Positions 1 to 7,535 of a stretch of 64,000 nucleotides of DNA are shown piece after piece (within the stretch, counting starts at the first letter, position 1; each line of letters starts with the position of its first letter). The notes below the pieces were generated by a model. That model saw nothing but the letters and a program-made list of their open reading frames with translations. It made no database searches and had not been told where the DNA came from. Where the stretch lies: positions 62,001 to 126,000 of the forward strand of contig NZ_PCPR01000009.1 of assembly GCF_002979775.1 (NCBI RefSeq). Reading direction: 5' to 3'. This DNA comes from Arthrobacter sp. MYb23. Lineage in GTDB: Bacteria > Actinomycetota > Actinomycetes > Actinomycetales > Micrococcaceae. The position numbers were made by a program, and so were the translations under genes.

Positions 1-641
1 GTGGTGCCGGTGTGCAGCGTCGCGGCGCCATCACTGAGTTTCCCCACACCCGTGGCCAACTCCGAGGCACCATCAGCGGCCTTCACGATGGACGCATGGA
101 TGGTGCCAAAACCGGTGAGGAGCTGGTTGGCGGTTTCCTCGCCCACTTCCTTGGCCACCGTTGAATGCACTGCCGTGGTGAGCTTGTCCACGATGGTGCT
201 CAGCAGGTAGTTGTTGGCGTCGTTGGTAGTGACGTGCAGCATGGCCTGGTTGGCGGCATCGAAACTGCCGGGGGAGACCAGGTTGGCCGAGAAATCCTTG
301 GGGATGCGCAGGGCGAAGGCGTATTCACCCGTGCGGACACCGGCATCTGCATCCTCGGCGCTGGAGACCTGCTTCCAGTTGAAGACGTGGCCCTCCACCA
401 GGCTGTCTGCCACCTTCTTGCCTGCTTGCAGCTGGGTGCCGTCCGACGACGTCGCACCCGTGTCTTCCACTACCAAGGCGGCATCGATCTGGTTCAGGTT
501 GCCGTACGGATCCCAGTTCGCGTAAAGGTACACCGCGCCGTACAGCAACGGGACCATGGTCAGGGCGAGGATGGTCAGCTTGGGCAGGAGCCCGCCGGTC
601 ATGCGCTTGAGTTCGGAGCGGGCCAGCCGCAGAACAGTCAC
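1..641 (-). CDS. YhgE/Pip family membrane protein, N-terminal part (runs off the window)
   Basis: About 213 codons are visible; the gene continues past the left edge. It starts with GTG at 641. The start overlaps the stop of the upstream gene in a GTGA junction, so the two are translationally coupled. Residues about 20-40 form a hydrophobic anchor (TILALTMVPLLYGAVYLYAN). A long extracytoplasmic stretch follows, containing GEYAFALRIPKDFSANL and then Thr/Ala/Gly-rich sequence typical of YhgE/Pip proteins (phage-infection-protein-like, ABC-2-like membrane proteins). These are thought to act in export or envelope function; the substrate is unknown. Pairing with an ABC-ATPase-like gene supports a transporter role. 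Confidence 0.8.
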   Translation of the reverse strand, partial: MTVLRLARSELKRMTGGLLPKLTILALTMVPLLYGAVYLYANWDPYGNLNQIDAALVVEDTGATSSDGTQLQAGKKVADSLVEGHVFNWKQVSSAEDADAGVRTGEYAFALRIPKDFSANLVSPGSFDAANQAMLHVTTNDANNYLLSTIVDKLTTAVHSTVAKEVGEETANQLLTGFGTIHASIVKAADGASELATGVGKLSDGAATLHTGT

Positions 642-1459
642 TTTGCAGTCCTTTGAAGGTTTTCGGATTCAGGGTGGGCAGCGGGTTTGACGGCTGCGGG
701 TTGTTCGGGGCTAGCCGGGACCGTTTCGGCTGCGTGCTTGGCTTTGGGCTCGACGGCGGTTACCGGCTTGGGTTCGACGGCGGCGGCCGGCTTGGGCTCG
801 GCAGGTTTGGGTTCCGCTTCCGGTTCAGGGGGATGCGTGACGGAGTTTCCGATCACCGCGGCAGCTCCGGTCCAGTTGTCCGGGAGGGCAGCTACGACGG
901 CGACGACGGCAAGCGGCCGCCCGGCGTCGGACGCCAATGCCTGAAGCCGGGGCAACCAGGCCGAGGGATCGGCGCTGTGGCGGTCCGGGGAGTCGACCAC
1001 AAGGAGGTCGGTGGCCGGATCTGCCAGGGCGAGCGCGGTGAGGAGTTCCAGGCGGCGGGCTGCGGGAATTTGTTCTATCCAGAGACCGGCGATGTCTTCA
1101 AAGCTGTTGACCTTCAGCCACGGCTTGCTCAGGAGCGCGCCGCGGTAACGGCGGGGGATGAGGGAGAGGTCCTCGGTGACGAGGTCGCGGACGCTGAGGT
1201 GTTGCTCGGGTTCGTTGACGCCGGGGGAGTCCACCAAGGCGCTGGCGAGGCGGATCTTCTTGGTCTTGGTGGTGGTGTCCCAGCTGAGGACGCCGTTGCT
1301 TGGCTTCATGCGTCCGCTCAAGGCCAACGCCAAAGCTGTCCGCTGGTCCTGGCCCTCTCCAGCGACGAGCAGGAGTTCGCCGCGGCGGACTTGAAGTGAC
1401 GTTGCCGGAAGGAGGTCGCCCCGGCGGCCGTTGATCTGGAGTTGCTGTACGGACAGCAC
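638..1459 (-). CDS. Degenerate ABC-type ATP-binding protein with a Pro/Lys/Glu/Ala-rich tail
   Basis: 273 residues, GTG start at 1459 preceded by a GAAAGG ribosome-binding site. The fold order looks like an ABC ATPase. However, the P-loop position reads AGEGQDQRTAL instead of GxxGxGKS/T, so the lysine is missing. The Walker B region is DLLVVDSPD without the usual catalytic Glu, and no LSGGQ signature is visible. From about residue 205 to the end the sequence is a low-complexity tail of repeated EPKP/AVEPK units. It is coupled to the downstream YhgE/Pip gene by a 4-base overlap. It is probably the partner ATPase-like subunit, and may not hydrolyse ATP normally. Confidence 0.7.
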   Translation of the reverse strand: MLSVQQLQINGRRGDLLPATSLQVRRGELLLVAGEGQDQRTALALALSGRMKPSNGVLSWDTTTKTKKIRLASALVDSPGVNEPEQHLSVRDLVTEDLSLIPRRYRGALLSKPWLKVNSFEDIAGLWIEQIPAARRLELLTALALADPATDLLVVDSPDRHSADPSAWLPRLQALASDAGRPLAVVAVVAALPDNWTGAAAVIGNSVTHPPEPEAEPKPAEPKPAAAVEPKPVTAVEPKAKHAAETVPASPEQPAAVKPAAHPESENLQRTAK

Positions 1460-1468
1460 AATGAAGCC

Positions 1469-1493
1469 TTTCGCAGAAATGGTGTCTGCGAAA
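1469..1493. promoter_or_regulatory. 9-bp inverted repeat in the leader of the ABC/YhgE operon
   Basis: TTTCGCAGA and TCTGCGAAA are separated by 7 bases, 10-34 bases upstream of the GTG start at 1459. It could be an operator or an mRNA hairpin close to the ribosome-binding site. Its function is inferred only from position and symmetry. Confidence 0.45.
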
Positions 1494-1501
1494 AGTCTAA
1501 C

Positions 1502-1521
1502 TGAACTGACTGGTCAGTTCA
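1502..1521. promoter_or_regulatory. TetR-type operator, perfect 9-2-9 palindrome
   Basis: TGAACTGAC-TG-GTCAGTTCA lies in the 69-base gap upstream of the ABC/YhgE operon. Short perfect palindromes with TGAnnTGAC-like arms are typical of TetR-family operators. TetR genes often sit beside YhgE/Pip genes, so the regulator is probably just beyond the left edge of this window. Confidence 0.55.
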
Positions 1522-1528
1522 AATAGGA

Positions 1529-2986
1529 TCAGAGGCCGTATTTTTCCAGCAGGCGCAGCCACACTTCGCTGATGGTGGGATATGACGGAACAGCGTGCCA
1601 GAGCCTGTCCAAGGGAACCTCGCCAACAATGGCGATCGTGGCGGAGTGGAGGAGTTCGGCAACGCCAGGGCCCACGAAGGTGGCTCCGAGGATCACTCTT
1701 CGGTCCTCATCCACCACCATCTGGGCCCAGCCCTTGTAGTCGGGGGAGTGGAGCTGGGAGCCGGACACGTTAATGGGCAATTCGACGCCGGTCACGTTCT
1801 TGCCCTGCAGCAGCGCCTGCTCCAGGCTTGGGCCAACGGAGGCCACTTCAGGGTCCGTGAACACCACGCTGGGGACGGCGTGGTGGTTGGCCGTGTGAGC
1901 AAAGGGGCTCCATGGATTCGGAGTGCCGGTGAGCTTGCCGTTGGCCCGTGCCACAATTGCGTCGCCGGTAGCCCGGGCCTCATATTTGCCCTGGTGTGTC
2001 AGGAGTACCTTGCCGGCCGCATCCCCGGCGGCGTAGAGCCACAGTCCGCTGGTGCCATCGCTCGCCGGGCCTTCCACCAGTCCGCTGGGGTCGGTAGCGA
2101 GCCGCAGGGGTTTACCGTCCTGCGCTTCCACCCCCACATTTTCCAGGCCCAGATTGGCCAGGGCGGGGTGTCTTCCGGAGGCGACCAGGAGTTGGTCCGC
2201 CGTGAGCGACGTGTCGTCGAGCGTCACCGTGACCGAGCCGTCGTCGTTCTTCCCCACCCTTTGGACATCAGTGTGGACGTGGACAGCGACGCCGTCGGCG
2301 CGGAGCCCGGCCAGCACCAGGGCGGCGGCTTCCTCCGGGTAGTTGCTTAGCAAACGGCCGCGGGCAATGAGCGTGACGTCCGAGCCGAGGCGGGCGAACG
2401 CCTGCGCCATCTCCACTCCGGCTACGCCCCCGCTGAGCACCACAAAACGCTTCGGGACGTTCTTGGCTGCCGTGGCGCCACGGGTCGTCCAGAAGGGTAC
2501 GTCGCTGAGGCCGTCAATGTCTGGAATGGTGGGAGTTGAGCCTGTCGCAATCACTACGGCATGGTGGGCTTTGAGCGCGTAACTGTTGCCGTCGATCCCG
2601 TCCACATGAACTTCCCGCGGTCCCGTGATGCGGCCCCGGCCACGGATCAACTCAATGCCGGCGCTGTCCAGCCATTCAACCTGGCTGCCGTCCTGCCAAT
2701 TATTGGTGAACCAGTCCCTGTGCTTAAGGGCAGCCTCGGCATCCACGGTTCCAGTGATCGCTTCCTTCGCCCCCGGCACCACTTGGGCGGCGTGGAGCAC
2801 GTTCCCCGGCCGGAGGAGCGCTTTGGAGGGAATGCACGCCCAGTAGGAGCACTCGCCGCCCACCAGCTCGCTTTCGATGATCACCGCCGTGAGGCCGCCG
2901 CGAACCACCCGGTCCGCCACGTTTTCTCCTACGGCGCCCGCGCCGATCACGATTACGTCGAATTCCCGGGAGCTCTCGGCAGTCAT
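1529..2986 (-). CDS. FAD-dependent pyridine nucleotide-disulfide oxidoreductase
   Basis: 485 residues. The N-terminal FAD motif is VIGAGAVGENVADRV. The redox-active disulfide lies in GGECSYWACIPSKALLRP (CxxxxC). A second Rossmann motif (SGGVAGVEMAQAFARLG) binds NAD(P), and YAAGDAAG is the second FAD-contact motif. The C-terminal dimerisation region reads HAVPSYPTISEVW. Dihydrolipoamide dehydrogenase has His before the PT of its H-P-T-x-S-E motif, and here that residue is Tyr, as in soluble transhydrogenase-like enzymes. It is therefore unlikely to be a standard Lpd. A mercuric-reductase- or transhydrogenase-like NAD(P)H oxidoreductase is the safest call; the substrate is unknown. Confidence 0.85.
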   Translation of the reverse strand: MTAESSREFDVIVIGAGAVGENVADRVVRGGLTAVIIESELVGGECSYWACIPSKALLRPGNVLHAAQVVPGAKEAITGTVDAEAALKHRDWFTNNWQDGSQVEWLDSAGIELIRGRGRITGPREVHVDGIDGNSYALKAHHAVVIATGSTPTIPDIDGLSDVPFWTTRGATAAKNVPKRFVVLSGGVAGVEMAQAFARLGSDVTLIARGRLLSNYPEEAAALVLAGLRADGVAVHVHTDVQRVGKNDDGSVTVTLDDTSLTADQLLVASGRHPALANLGLENVGVEAQDGKPLRLATDPSGLVEGPASDGTSGLWLYAAGDAAGKVLLTHQGKYEARATGDAIVARANGKLTGTPNPWSPFAHTANHHAVPSVVFTDPEVASVGPSLEQALLQGKNVTGVELPINVSGSQLHSPDYKGWAQMVVDEDRRVILGATFVGPGVAELLHSATIAIVGEVPLDRLWHAVPSYPTISEVWLRLLEKYGL

Positions 2987-3014
2987 GGGGAAAGCCTACA
3001 ACCGCTCCCTGAGT

Positions 3015-3076
3015 GTTGTGAGGCCTGCTCTGCGGGTTTCGCGGGGGCTTTGGGGCGCACAGTAGGCCCCGCAAAC
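3015..3076. repeat. REP-like imperfect palindrome, copy 1 of 3
   Basis: It begins GTTGTGAGGCCTGCTCTGCG and ends GGGGCGCACAGTAGGCCCC followed by GCAAAC, so the two ends are imperfect complements. It is nearly the same as the copy at 3974-4040 and related to the copy at 10641-10704. This copy lies between two divergent genes, so it is not simply a terminator. Confidence 0.65.
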
Positions 3077-3143
3077 GCTACGGACCTGTCCATATATTGG
3101 GATAGGTATCTCAAAATATGGAAGCTCTGTTTAGGCTCGATGC

Positions 3144-3965
3144 ATGGGAGAAGAACTGAAGCCTTTTGTTGACTGGAATTGGTGTGCCCGCAACCTCGGG
3201 AGGGTCGTCTTCGTGGATACGCGCTGGTACTTGGACGGCGCTTCGGGCAAGGACGCCTACGACGCCGGACATCTCCTGGACGCAGTCTTCATGGACATGG
3301 ACAGATGGCTGTCCGGGCCGGCATCACCTGAAGCCGGCAGGAACCCGCTACCCGATCCGGAAGTGTTTGCCCAGGGGATGCGTGAAGCCGGTATTAGTGA
3401 TTCGGACACCGTAGTGGCCTATGACGACGCCGGGGGAGTCATCGCAGCCCGGCTGGTCTGGATGCTCCGATCCACGGGACACACTGCGGCGATCCTGGAC
3501 GGGGGTATCGGCAACTATCCCGGGGATCTCTCCACGGAAACGCCGCTGCCTCGGACCGGGAGCTTCACTGCCAAAGCCTGGCCTGCAGACCTGCTGGCAG
3601 ACATTTCGGAAGCTTCCTCTGACGCCTTCCTCACAGTGGATGCTAGGAATCGTGACCGTTTCGAAGGCCGGCAAGATCCTATCGATCCCCGCCCCGGACA
3701 CATACCCGGTGCCGTGAACGTGCCATGCCGTGAGAACCTCGACGCCACGGGGCATCTGCTCGCGGAGCCACAGATACGCGCGAACTTCGAGCGCGCCGGA
3801 GTGCTGACCGCGAAGAACACCACTGCCTACTGCGGATCCGGGGTGACCGCCTGCCACAACCTGTTGGTGATGGAGCAGTTGGGAATGGGCACCGGCAAGC
3901 TGTTCGTCGGCGGATGGTCCCAGTACGGCCATGCACTGGACAGGCCCGTGGAGACAACAATTTAG
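3144..3965 (+). CDS. Thiosulfate/3-mercaptopyruvate sulfurtransferase (two rhodanese domains)
   Basis: 273 residues, ATG start. The N-terminal rhodanese-like domain (about 1-135) has the structural motif GHLLDAVFMDMD but no catalytic Cys. The C-terminal domain carries the active loop CGSGVTACHNL. CGSGVT is the loop associated with mercaptopyruvate sulfurtransferases, whereas thiosulfate rhodaneses more often have CRKGVT. The enzyme moves sulfane sulfur from a donor to cyanide or thiol acceptors in the cytoplasm. It is convergent with nanE and separated from it by a palindromic repeat. Confidence 0.88.
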   Translation: MGEELKPFVDWNWCARNLGRVVFVDTRWYLDGASGKDAYDAGHLLDAVFMDMDRWLSGPASPEAGRNPLPDPEVFAQGMREAGISDSDTVVAYDDAGGVIAARLVWMLRSTGHTAAILDGGIGNYPGDLSTETPLPRTGSFTAKAWPADLLADISEASSDAFLTVDARNRDRFEGRQDPIDPRPGHIPGAVNVPCRENLDATGHLLAEPQIRANFERAGVLTAKNTTAYCGSGVTACHNLLVMEQLGMGTGKLFVGGWSQYGHALDRPVETTI

Positions 3966-3973
3966 CCTGACAT

Positions 3974-4040
3974 CGCGTTGTGAGGCCTGCTCTGCGGGGT
4001 TGGCGTGGGTTTTGGGGCGCAGAGCGGGCCTCGCAACGCG
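3974..4040. repeat. REP-like imperfect palindrome, copy 2 of 3
   Basis: The ends are CGCGTTGTGAGGCC and GGCCTCGCAACGCG, nearly perfect complements, with internal CTGCTCTGCGG and GCGCAGAGCGGG. It fills the gap between the convergent sulfurtransferase and nanE genes and could serve as a bidirectional terminator there. It is very similar in sequence and orientation to copy 1. Confidence 0.7.
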
Positions 4041-4044
4041 AGGG

Positions 4045-4731
4045 CTACGCGTGCATCGCGCCCTTGAACCAGCCCGTGATGCTGGCCGGGTGGGTGATGG
4101 CTGTACCCACCACCACCGCAAATGCGCCGGCGTCGAGGGCTTGCCGTGCATGCGCAGGAGTATGGATGCGCCCCTCAGCGATAAGTGGTTTGCCCAGGCC
4201 AGCGGAGGCGATCTGTTCCAAGAGCGCAAAGTCCGGGCCGTCGGTTTTGGGGCGCTCGCCGGTGTAACCGGACAACGTGGTGCCGATCAGGTCTGCGCCC
4301 GCCTCCACGGCTGCCACGGCGTCGTCGAACGAACCGCAATCCGCCATGACCCGTGCATGGGAATCGGCGTGAATGCCGGCAACAGTGTCAGCAAGGGAAA
4401 GCCCATCGGGCCGCGAACGACGCGTTCCATCAATCGCCACAACATGAGCACCGGCATTCGCCACAGCAAGGGCATGACGCAGCGTCGGGGTGATAAAGAC
4501 GCCCTCGTGCCCGTCTTTCCAGAGGCCAATGACAGGGACCTCGACGGCGGTGCGCGTGAACTGCACGTCGGCCAGCCCTTGGACACGGATCGCCGTGGCT
4601 CCACCAATGACCGCTGACGCGGCCACCTGCGCAGTGGTCCGGGGATCGCGCATGGGCTCCCCGGGGTACGCCTGGCAGGAGACGATCAACTGGGAGCGGA
4701 GGGCTTCGAGGCCTTCGGGGGTGAGAATCAT
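4045..4731 (-). CDS. nanE: Putative N-acetylmannosamine-6-phosphate 2-epimerase
   Basis: 228 residues, the usual length for NanE. It is a TIM barrel with the family signatures VIGLWKDGHEGVFITPT near residue 70, GADLIGTTLSGYT, and the C-terminal phosphate-binding segments LIAEGRIHTPAHARQAL and GAFAVVVGTAITHP. NanE converts ManNAc-6-P to GlcNAc-6-P in sialic acid catabolism. It is the last gene of the cluster, just after the ROK kinase and the lyase, which matches the pathway order NanA, NanK, NanE. Later steps (NagA, NagB) are not in this window. Confidence 0.9.
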   Translation of the reverse strand: MILTPEGLEALRSQLIVSCQAYPGEPMRDPRTTAQVAASAVIGGATAIRVQGLADVQFTRTAVEVPVIGLWKDGHEGVFITPTLRHALAVANAGAHVVAIDGTRRSRPDGLSLADTVAGIHADSHARVMADCGSFDDAVAAVEAGADLIGTTLSGYTGERPKTDGPDFALLEQIASAGLGKPLIAEGRIHTPAHARQALDAGAFAVVVGTAITHPASITGWFKGAMHA

Positions 4732-4753
4732 GATGTCTCCCTTTACTTACGGA

Positions 4754-5767
4754 CTACTTAAGGACGAGTTTTGCGGCGCCAACGATGGCGGCGGTGTTGC
4801 CGAGGCGTGCTCGAACAACAGGCACGGAAACCAAGGGAGCCAGCAGTTCCTGACGCAAGGCAAACTCCATGGGCTTCCACCAGAGCTCGCCGGCGTCGGC
4901 CAAACCACCGGAAATCACGACGGTTTCGGGGTCAAGAATGTTGATGAGTCCGCCCAGGGCTTGACCCGCCGCAGCTGCGCCCACGTCTATGGCACACAGG
5001 GCTGCGGCGCGGTTATCCGCCGAACCTTCAGCAGTACCGCCGTCGAGCCCAGCACCGCCGTCGCCCGCTTCAGCAGCAGAGGCCAGTCCAAACACTCCCC
5101 GTGTGTCCAGGGCTGCCAAGGCAGAACCGCCGAACCGCAGGTACGACTCATAAATCGCGGGCCCCGAAGCGATCGCCTCCACGTGCCCGGACCCACCGCA
5201 CACACACGGCAGCGCAACACCATCGGAGTAGGCATAAGAAGAAGCGAAGTGCCCCACATGCCCGCCCACAAAGCGGTGCCCCAGAACAGGCGAACCATCC
5301 AGCACAAAACTTCCGCCGACGCCCGTTCCGAACGCCACCATGAGCGAACTTGAGGAACCTGCGGCCGCGCCAAGCCAGGCCTCACCGAGGGCATGGGCGT
5401 GGACATCGTTGACGGCCCGCACGGTCGAAACATGAAGCGATAGACGGGATGAAAGCCCGGCAACAAGCTCAGTCCCGGCCCAGCCATGAATCGCGTCGGT
5501 CGCAGACACGACGGACCCGGAAGAGGCATCGATGACCCCAGCGGAGCCGATGCCGACGCCGGAAACTGAAATTCCGGCGTCGGCAGCGCGCTCCACCAAG
5601 CCCGTGATCAGCGCTGCGGTGGCGTCGAGGATCGCTTCGCCGCCATCCCGGTTCAGAGTCGGAATGGTCTCCGACATCAGAACCTCACCGGAGGCGGAGA
5701 CCACCCCGGCGGCGGTTTTGGTGCCGCCGAGGTCAACGCCGATCACGTGGGTCATGGAGGTGGGCAT
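4754..5767 (-). CDS. nanK: ROK-family sugar kinase, probable N-acetylmannosamine kinase
   Basis: 337 residues. The N-terminal phosphate motif is GVDLGGTKTAAGVV, and the ATP-site sequence is FGTGVGGSFVLDG. The ROK metal region reads PCVCGGSGHVEAIASG. Typical ROK kinases have CxCGxxGCxE, so the third Cys is His here. By context (6 bases after the lyase, 22 bases before nanE) it should phosphorylate ManNAc to ManNAc-6-P. Glucokinase or another ROK specificity cannot be excluded from sequence alone, but the neighbours make NanK most likely. Confidence 0.82.
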   Translation of the reverse strand: MPTSMTHVIGVDLGGTKTAAGVVSASGEVLMSETIPTLNRDGGEAILDATAALITGLVERAADAGISVSGVGIGSAGVIDASSGSVVSATDAIHGWAGTELVAGLSSRLSLHVSTVRAVNDVHAHALGEAWLGAAAGSSSSLMVAFGTGVGGSFVLDGSPVLGHRFVGGHVGHFASSYAYSDGVALPCVCGGSGHVEAIASGPAIYESYLRFGGSALAALDTRGVFGLASAAEAGDGGAGLDGGTAEGSADNRAAALCAIDVGAAAAGQALGGLINILDPETVVISGGLADAGELWWKPMEFALRQELLAPLVSVPVVRARLGNTAAIVGAAKLVLK

Positions 5768-5773
5768 TGAAAC

Positions 5774-6691
5774 CTAGACCAGCCCGTTGCGTTCCAGGAT
5801 CGAACGGATCGCAGCAGTCTCGGAATCGTTCAAGGAAAGCATCGGCGAGCTCATGGTGTTGGACTCGATGACGCCCATCACCTGCAGCGCGGTCTTGAAC
5901 GCACCCAGACCAGCGGCTCCGCCGGACACGCGGCCGTTAGGGGTGTAGACGATCTCGAAGACGTCGGCCAAGCGGTCCTGCTCCCTTGCCGCCAGAGCCC
6001 AGTCGCCGGCCTGCGCGGCGTCGAAGAGGCGGCGGTAGCCGGCCGGATCAACGTTGCCGAGGCCCGGGACAACACCTTGCGCGCCGCCCAGAAGGGCGCC
6101 GTCCACCACAACTTCGTGACCGGTGAAGATGTCGAAGTTGGGGATGTCCTTGGCTGCGAGGAGCAACTGGCGGAAGGAAACGTCGTCGCCGGAGGAGTCC
6201 TTGACGCCGGCAATGACGCCGTCGCGGCCCAAACGGATCAGGAGGTCCGTGGGCAGTTTGAAGTGCGTACGGACCGGGACATCGTAGGCGAAGATCGGCT
6301 TCTCGATGGCGGCGTGGATGTCGCGGAAGTGGGTCTCCGTCTCCGCTGCGTTGCCGATTGCGTAGTACATGGAGGTAACCACGATCGCGTCAGCGCCCAG
6401 GTCCACCACTTTGCGCGCTTCTTCGATGACGCGGGTGGTGGTCTGCTCGTTGGCGCCCACGATCAACGGAACTGCTCCAGCGTTGGCGTCGGCGATGGTG
6501 GAGACCACCACTTCACGCTCATCGTTGGTCAGGTAGGGGACTTCGCCGGAGGAGCCCAGGACGAAAAGGCCGGACACACCGCCGTCGATCAGGTGCTTGG
6601 TGACGTTCTTCAGCGACGCAGTGTCGATGCTTCCGTCTGCATGGCGGGGGGTGATGACCGGGGGGATGACGCCCTGGAACTGAGTGGACAC
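5774..6691 (-). CDS. nanA: Dihydrodipicolinate synthase/N-acetylneuraminate lyase family protein
   Basis: 305 residues from GTG at 6691, chosen because CGGAG lies 6-10 bases upstream. A longer reading frame would run back into the preceding ATPase gene. The family motifs are LGSSGEVPYLT (the GSTGE-type loop), the catalytic Tyr in FAYDVPVRT, and the Schiff-base Lys in GVKDSSGDD. The family performs aldol cleavage or condensation with pyruvate. Between a transporter and NanK/NanE, the likely reaction is Neu5Ac to ManNAc plus pyruvate. The assignment to NanA rests on context. Confidence 0.82.
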   Translation of the reverse strand: MSTQFQGVIPPVITPRHADGSIDTASLKNVTKHLIDGGVSGLFVLGSSGEVPYLTNDEREVVVSTIADANAGAVPLIVGANEQTTTRVIEEARKVVDLGADAIVVTSMYYAIGNAAETETHFRDIHAAIEKPIFAYDVPVRTHFKLPTDLLIRLGRDGVIAGVKDSSGDDVSFRQLLLAAKDIPNFDIFTGHEVVVDGALLGGAQGVVPGLGNVDPAGYRRLFDAAQAGDWALAAREQDRLADVFEIVYTPNGRVSGGAAGLGAFKTALQVMGVIESNTMSSPMLSLNDSETAAIRSILERNGLV

Positions 6692-6728
6692 AGAATTCTC
6701 CGTTGTTTGTAGCTTGTGAAGGGAAAAA

Positions 6729-7535
6729 CTAGATGTGAAGCAGGCTTGGCGCGGCGCCCAGCAGCTTCTTGGTGTAGTCATTACTGGGGTTGTCGAAGAC
6801 CTGCGCGGCTGAGCCTTGTTCGACGATCTTGCCGAAGTACATGACACAAATACGGTCCGAGACGTAGCGGACTGTCTGGATATCGTGCGAGATGAACACC
6901 ATGCCCAGGTTCAGCTGGGTCTTCAGATCGGACAGCAGGTTCAGGACCTGCGCACGGACCGAAACGTCCAGCGCCGACGTCGGCTCGTCCGCCACGATGA
7001 TGTCCGGGTCCAAGGCAAGGGCCCGGGCGATCGCCACACGCTGGCGCTGACCGCCGGAAACCTGCGACGGCGTCACTTCGGCTGCCGATTGCGGCAAGCC
7101 AACCAGCGCCAACAGTTCCTTGACCTTGGCGGCGCGTGTTGACGCGTTGCCGATGCCGTGGATCTGCAGTGGATCGGTGAGGATGTCCTGGATGGTCATG
7201 CGCGGGTTCAGTGCTGTTGCCGGGTCCTGGAAAACCACGGACACGGAGCGGCCAAACTGCTTGCGCATGGCTGCGTTCCGTTTGATGGCCGGCTTTCCAT
7301 GGAACAAAACCTGGCCCGACGTCGGCGGCTGCAGTCCCACAAGAACTGACGCGAGCGTGGACTTGCCGCAGCCGGACTCACCCACGATTCCCACGGTTTC
7401 GCCGCGGCTGATGGTGAAGTCCACGCCGTCCACGGCCTTGACGATGTTCGGACGGAACAGGCCACCGGTTCGTGCATGGTGGTATACCTTGACGTCTTTG
7501 AGCTCGATGACCGCCTTGCCGGTTGACTGACTCAT
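6729..7535 (-). CDS. Peptide/sialate-type ABC transporter ATP-binding protein (DppF/OppF-like)
   Basis: 268 residues. Walker A is GESGCGKSTLAS, the signature is QVSGGQRQRVAIARAL, Walker B is IIVADEPTSALD, and the switch His is in VFISHDIQTV. It overlaps the end of the permease-ATPase fusion by 4 bases, so it supplies the second nucleotide-binding subunit of the same transporter. The gene order resembles the Corynebacterium glutamicum siaEFGI sialic acid importer as I recall it, where this position is siaI. Specificity is inferred from the nan neighbours. Confidence 0.88.
   Translation of the reverse strand: MSQSTGKAVIELKDVKVYHHARTGGLFRPNIVKAVDGVDFTISRGETVGIVGESGCGKSTLASVLVGLQPPTSGQVLFHGKPAIKRNAAMRKQFGRSVSVVFQDPATALNPRMTIQDILTDPLQIHGIGNASTRAAKVKELLALVGLPQSAAEVTPSQVSGGQRQRVAIARALALDPDIIVADEPTSALDVSVRAQVLNLLSDLKTQLNLGMVFISHDIQTVRYVSDRICVMYFGKIVEQGSAAQVFDNPSNDYTKKLLGAAPSLLHI

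Noticed and set aside
653..1399. Gly/Arg-rich plus-strand frames over the ABC-like gene
   Set aside because: Artificial translation of the EPKP-coding repeats in another frame.
6692..6847. N-terminal extension of the NanA-like lyase into the upstream ATPase
   Set aside because: The extension overlaps the ATPase coding sequence and lacks a ribosome-binding site; GTG at 6691 has CGGAG upstream.
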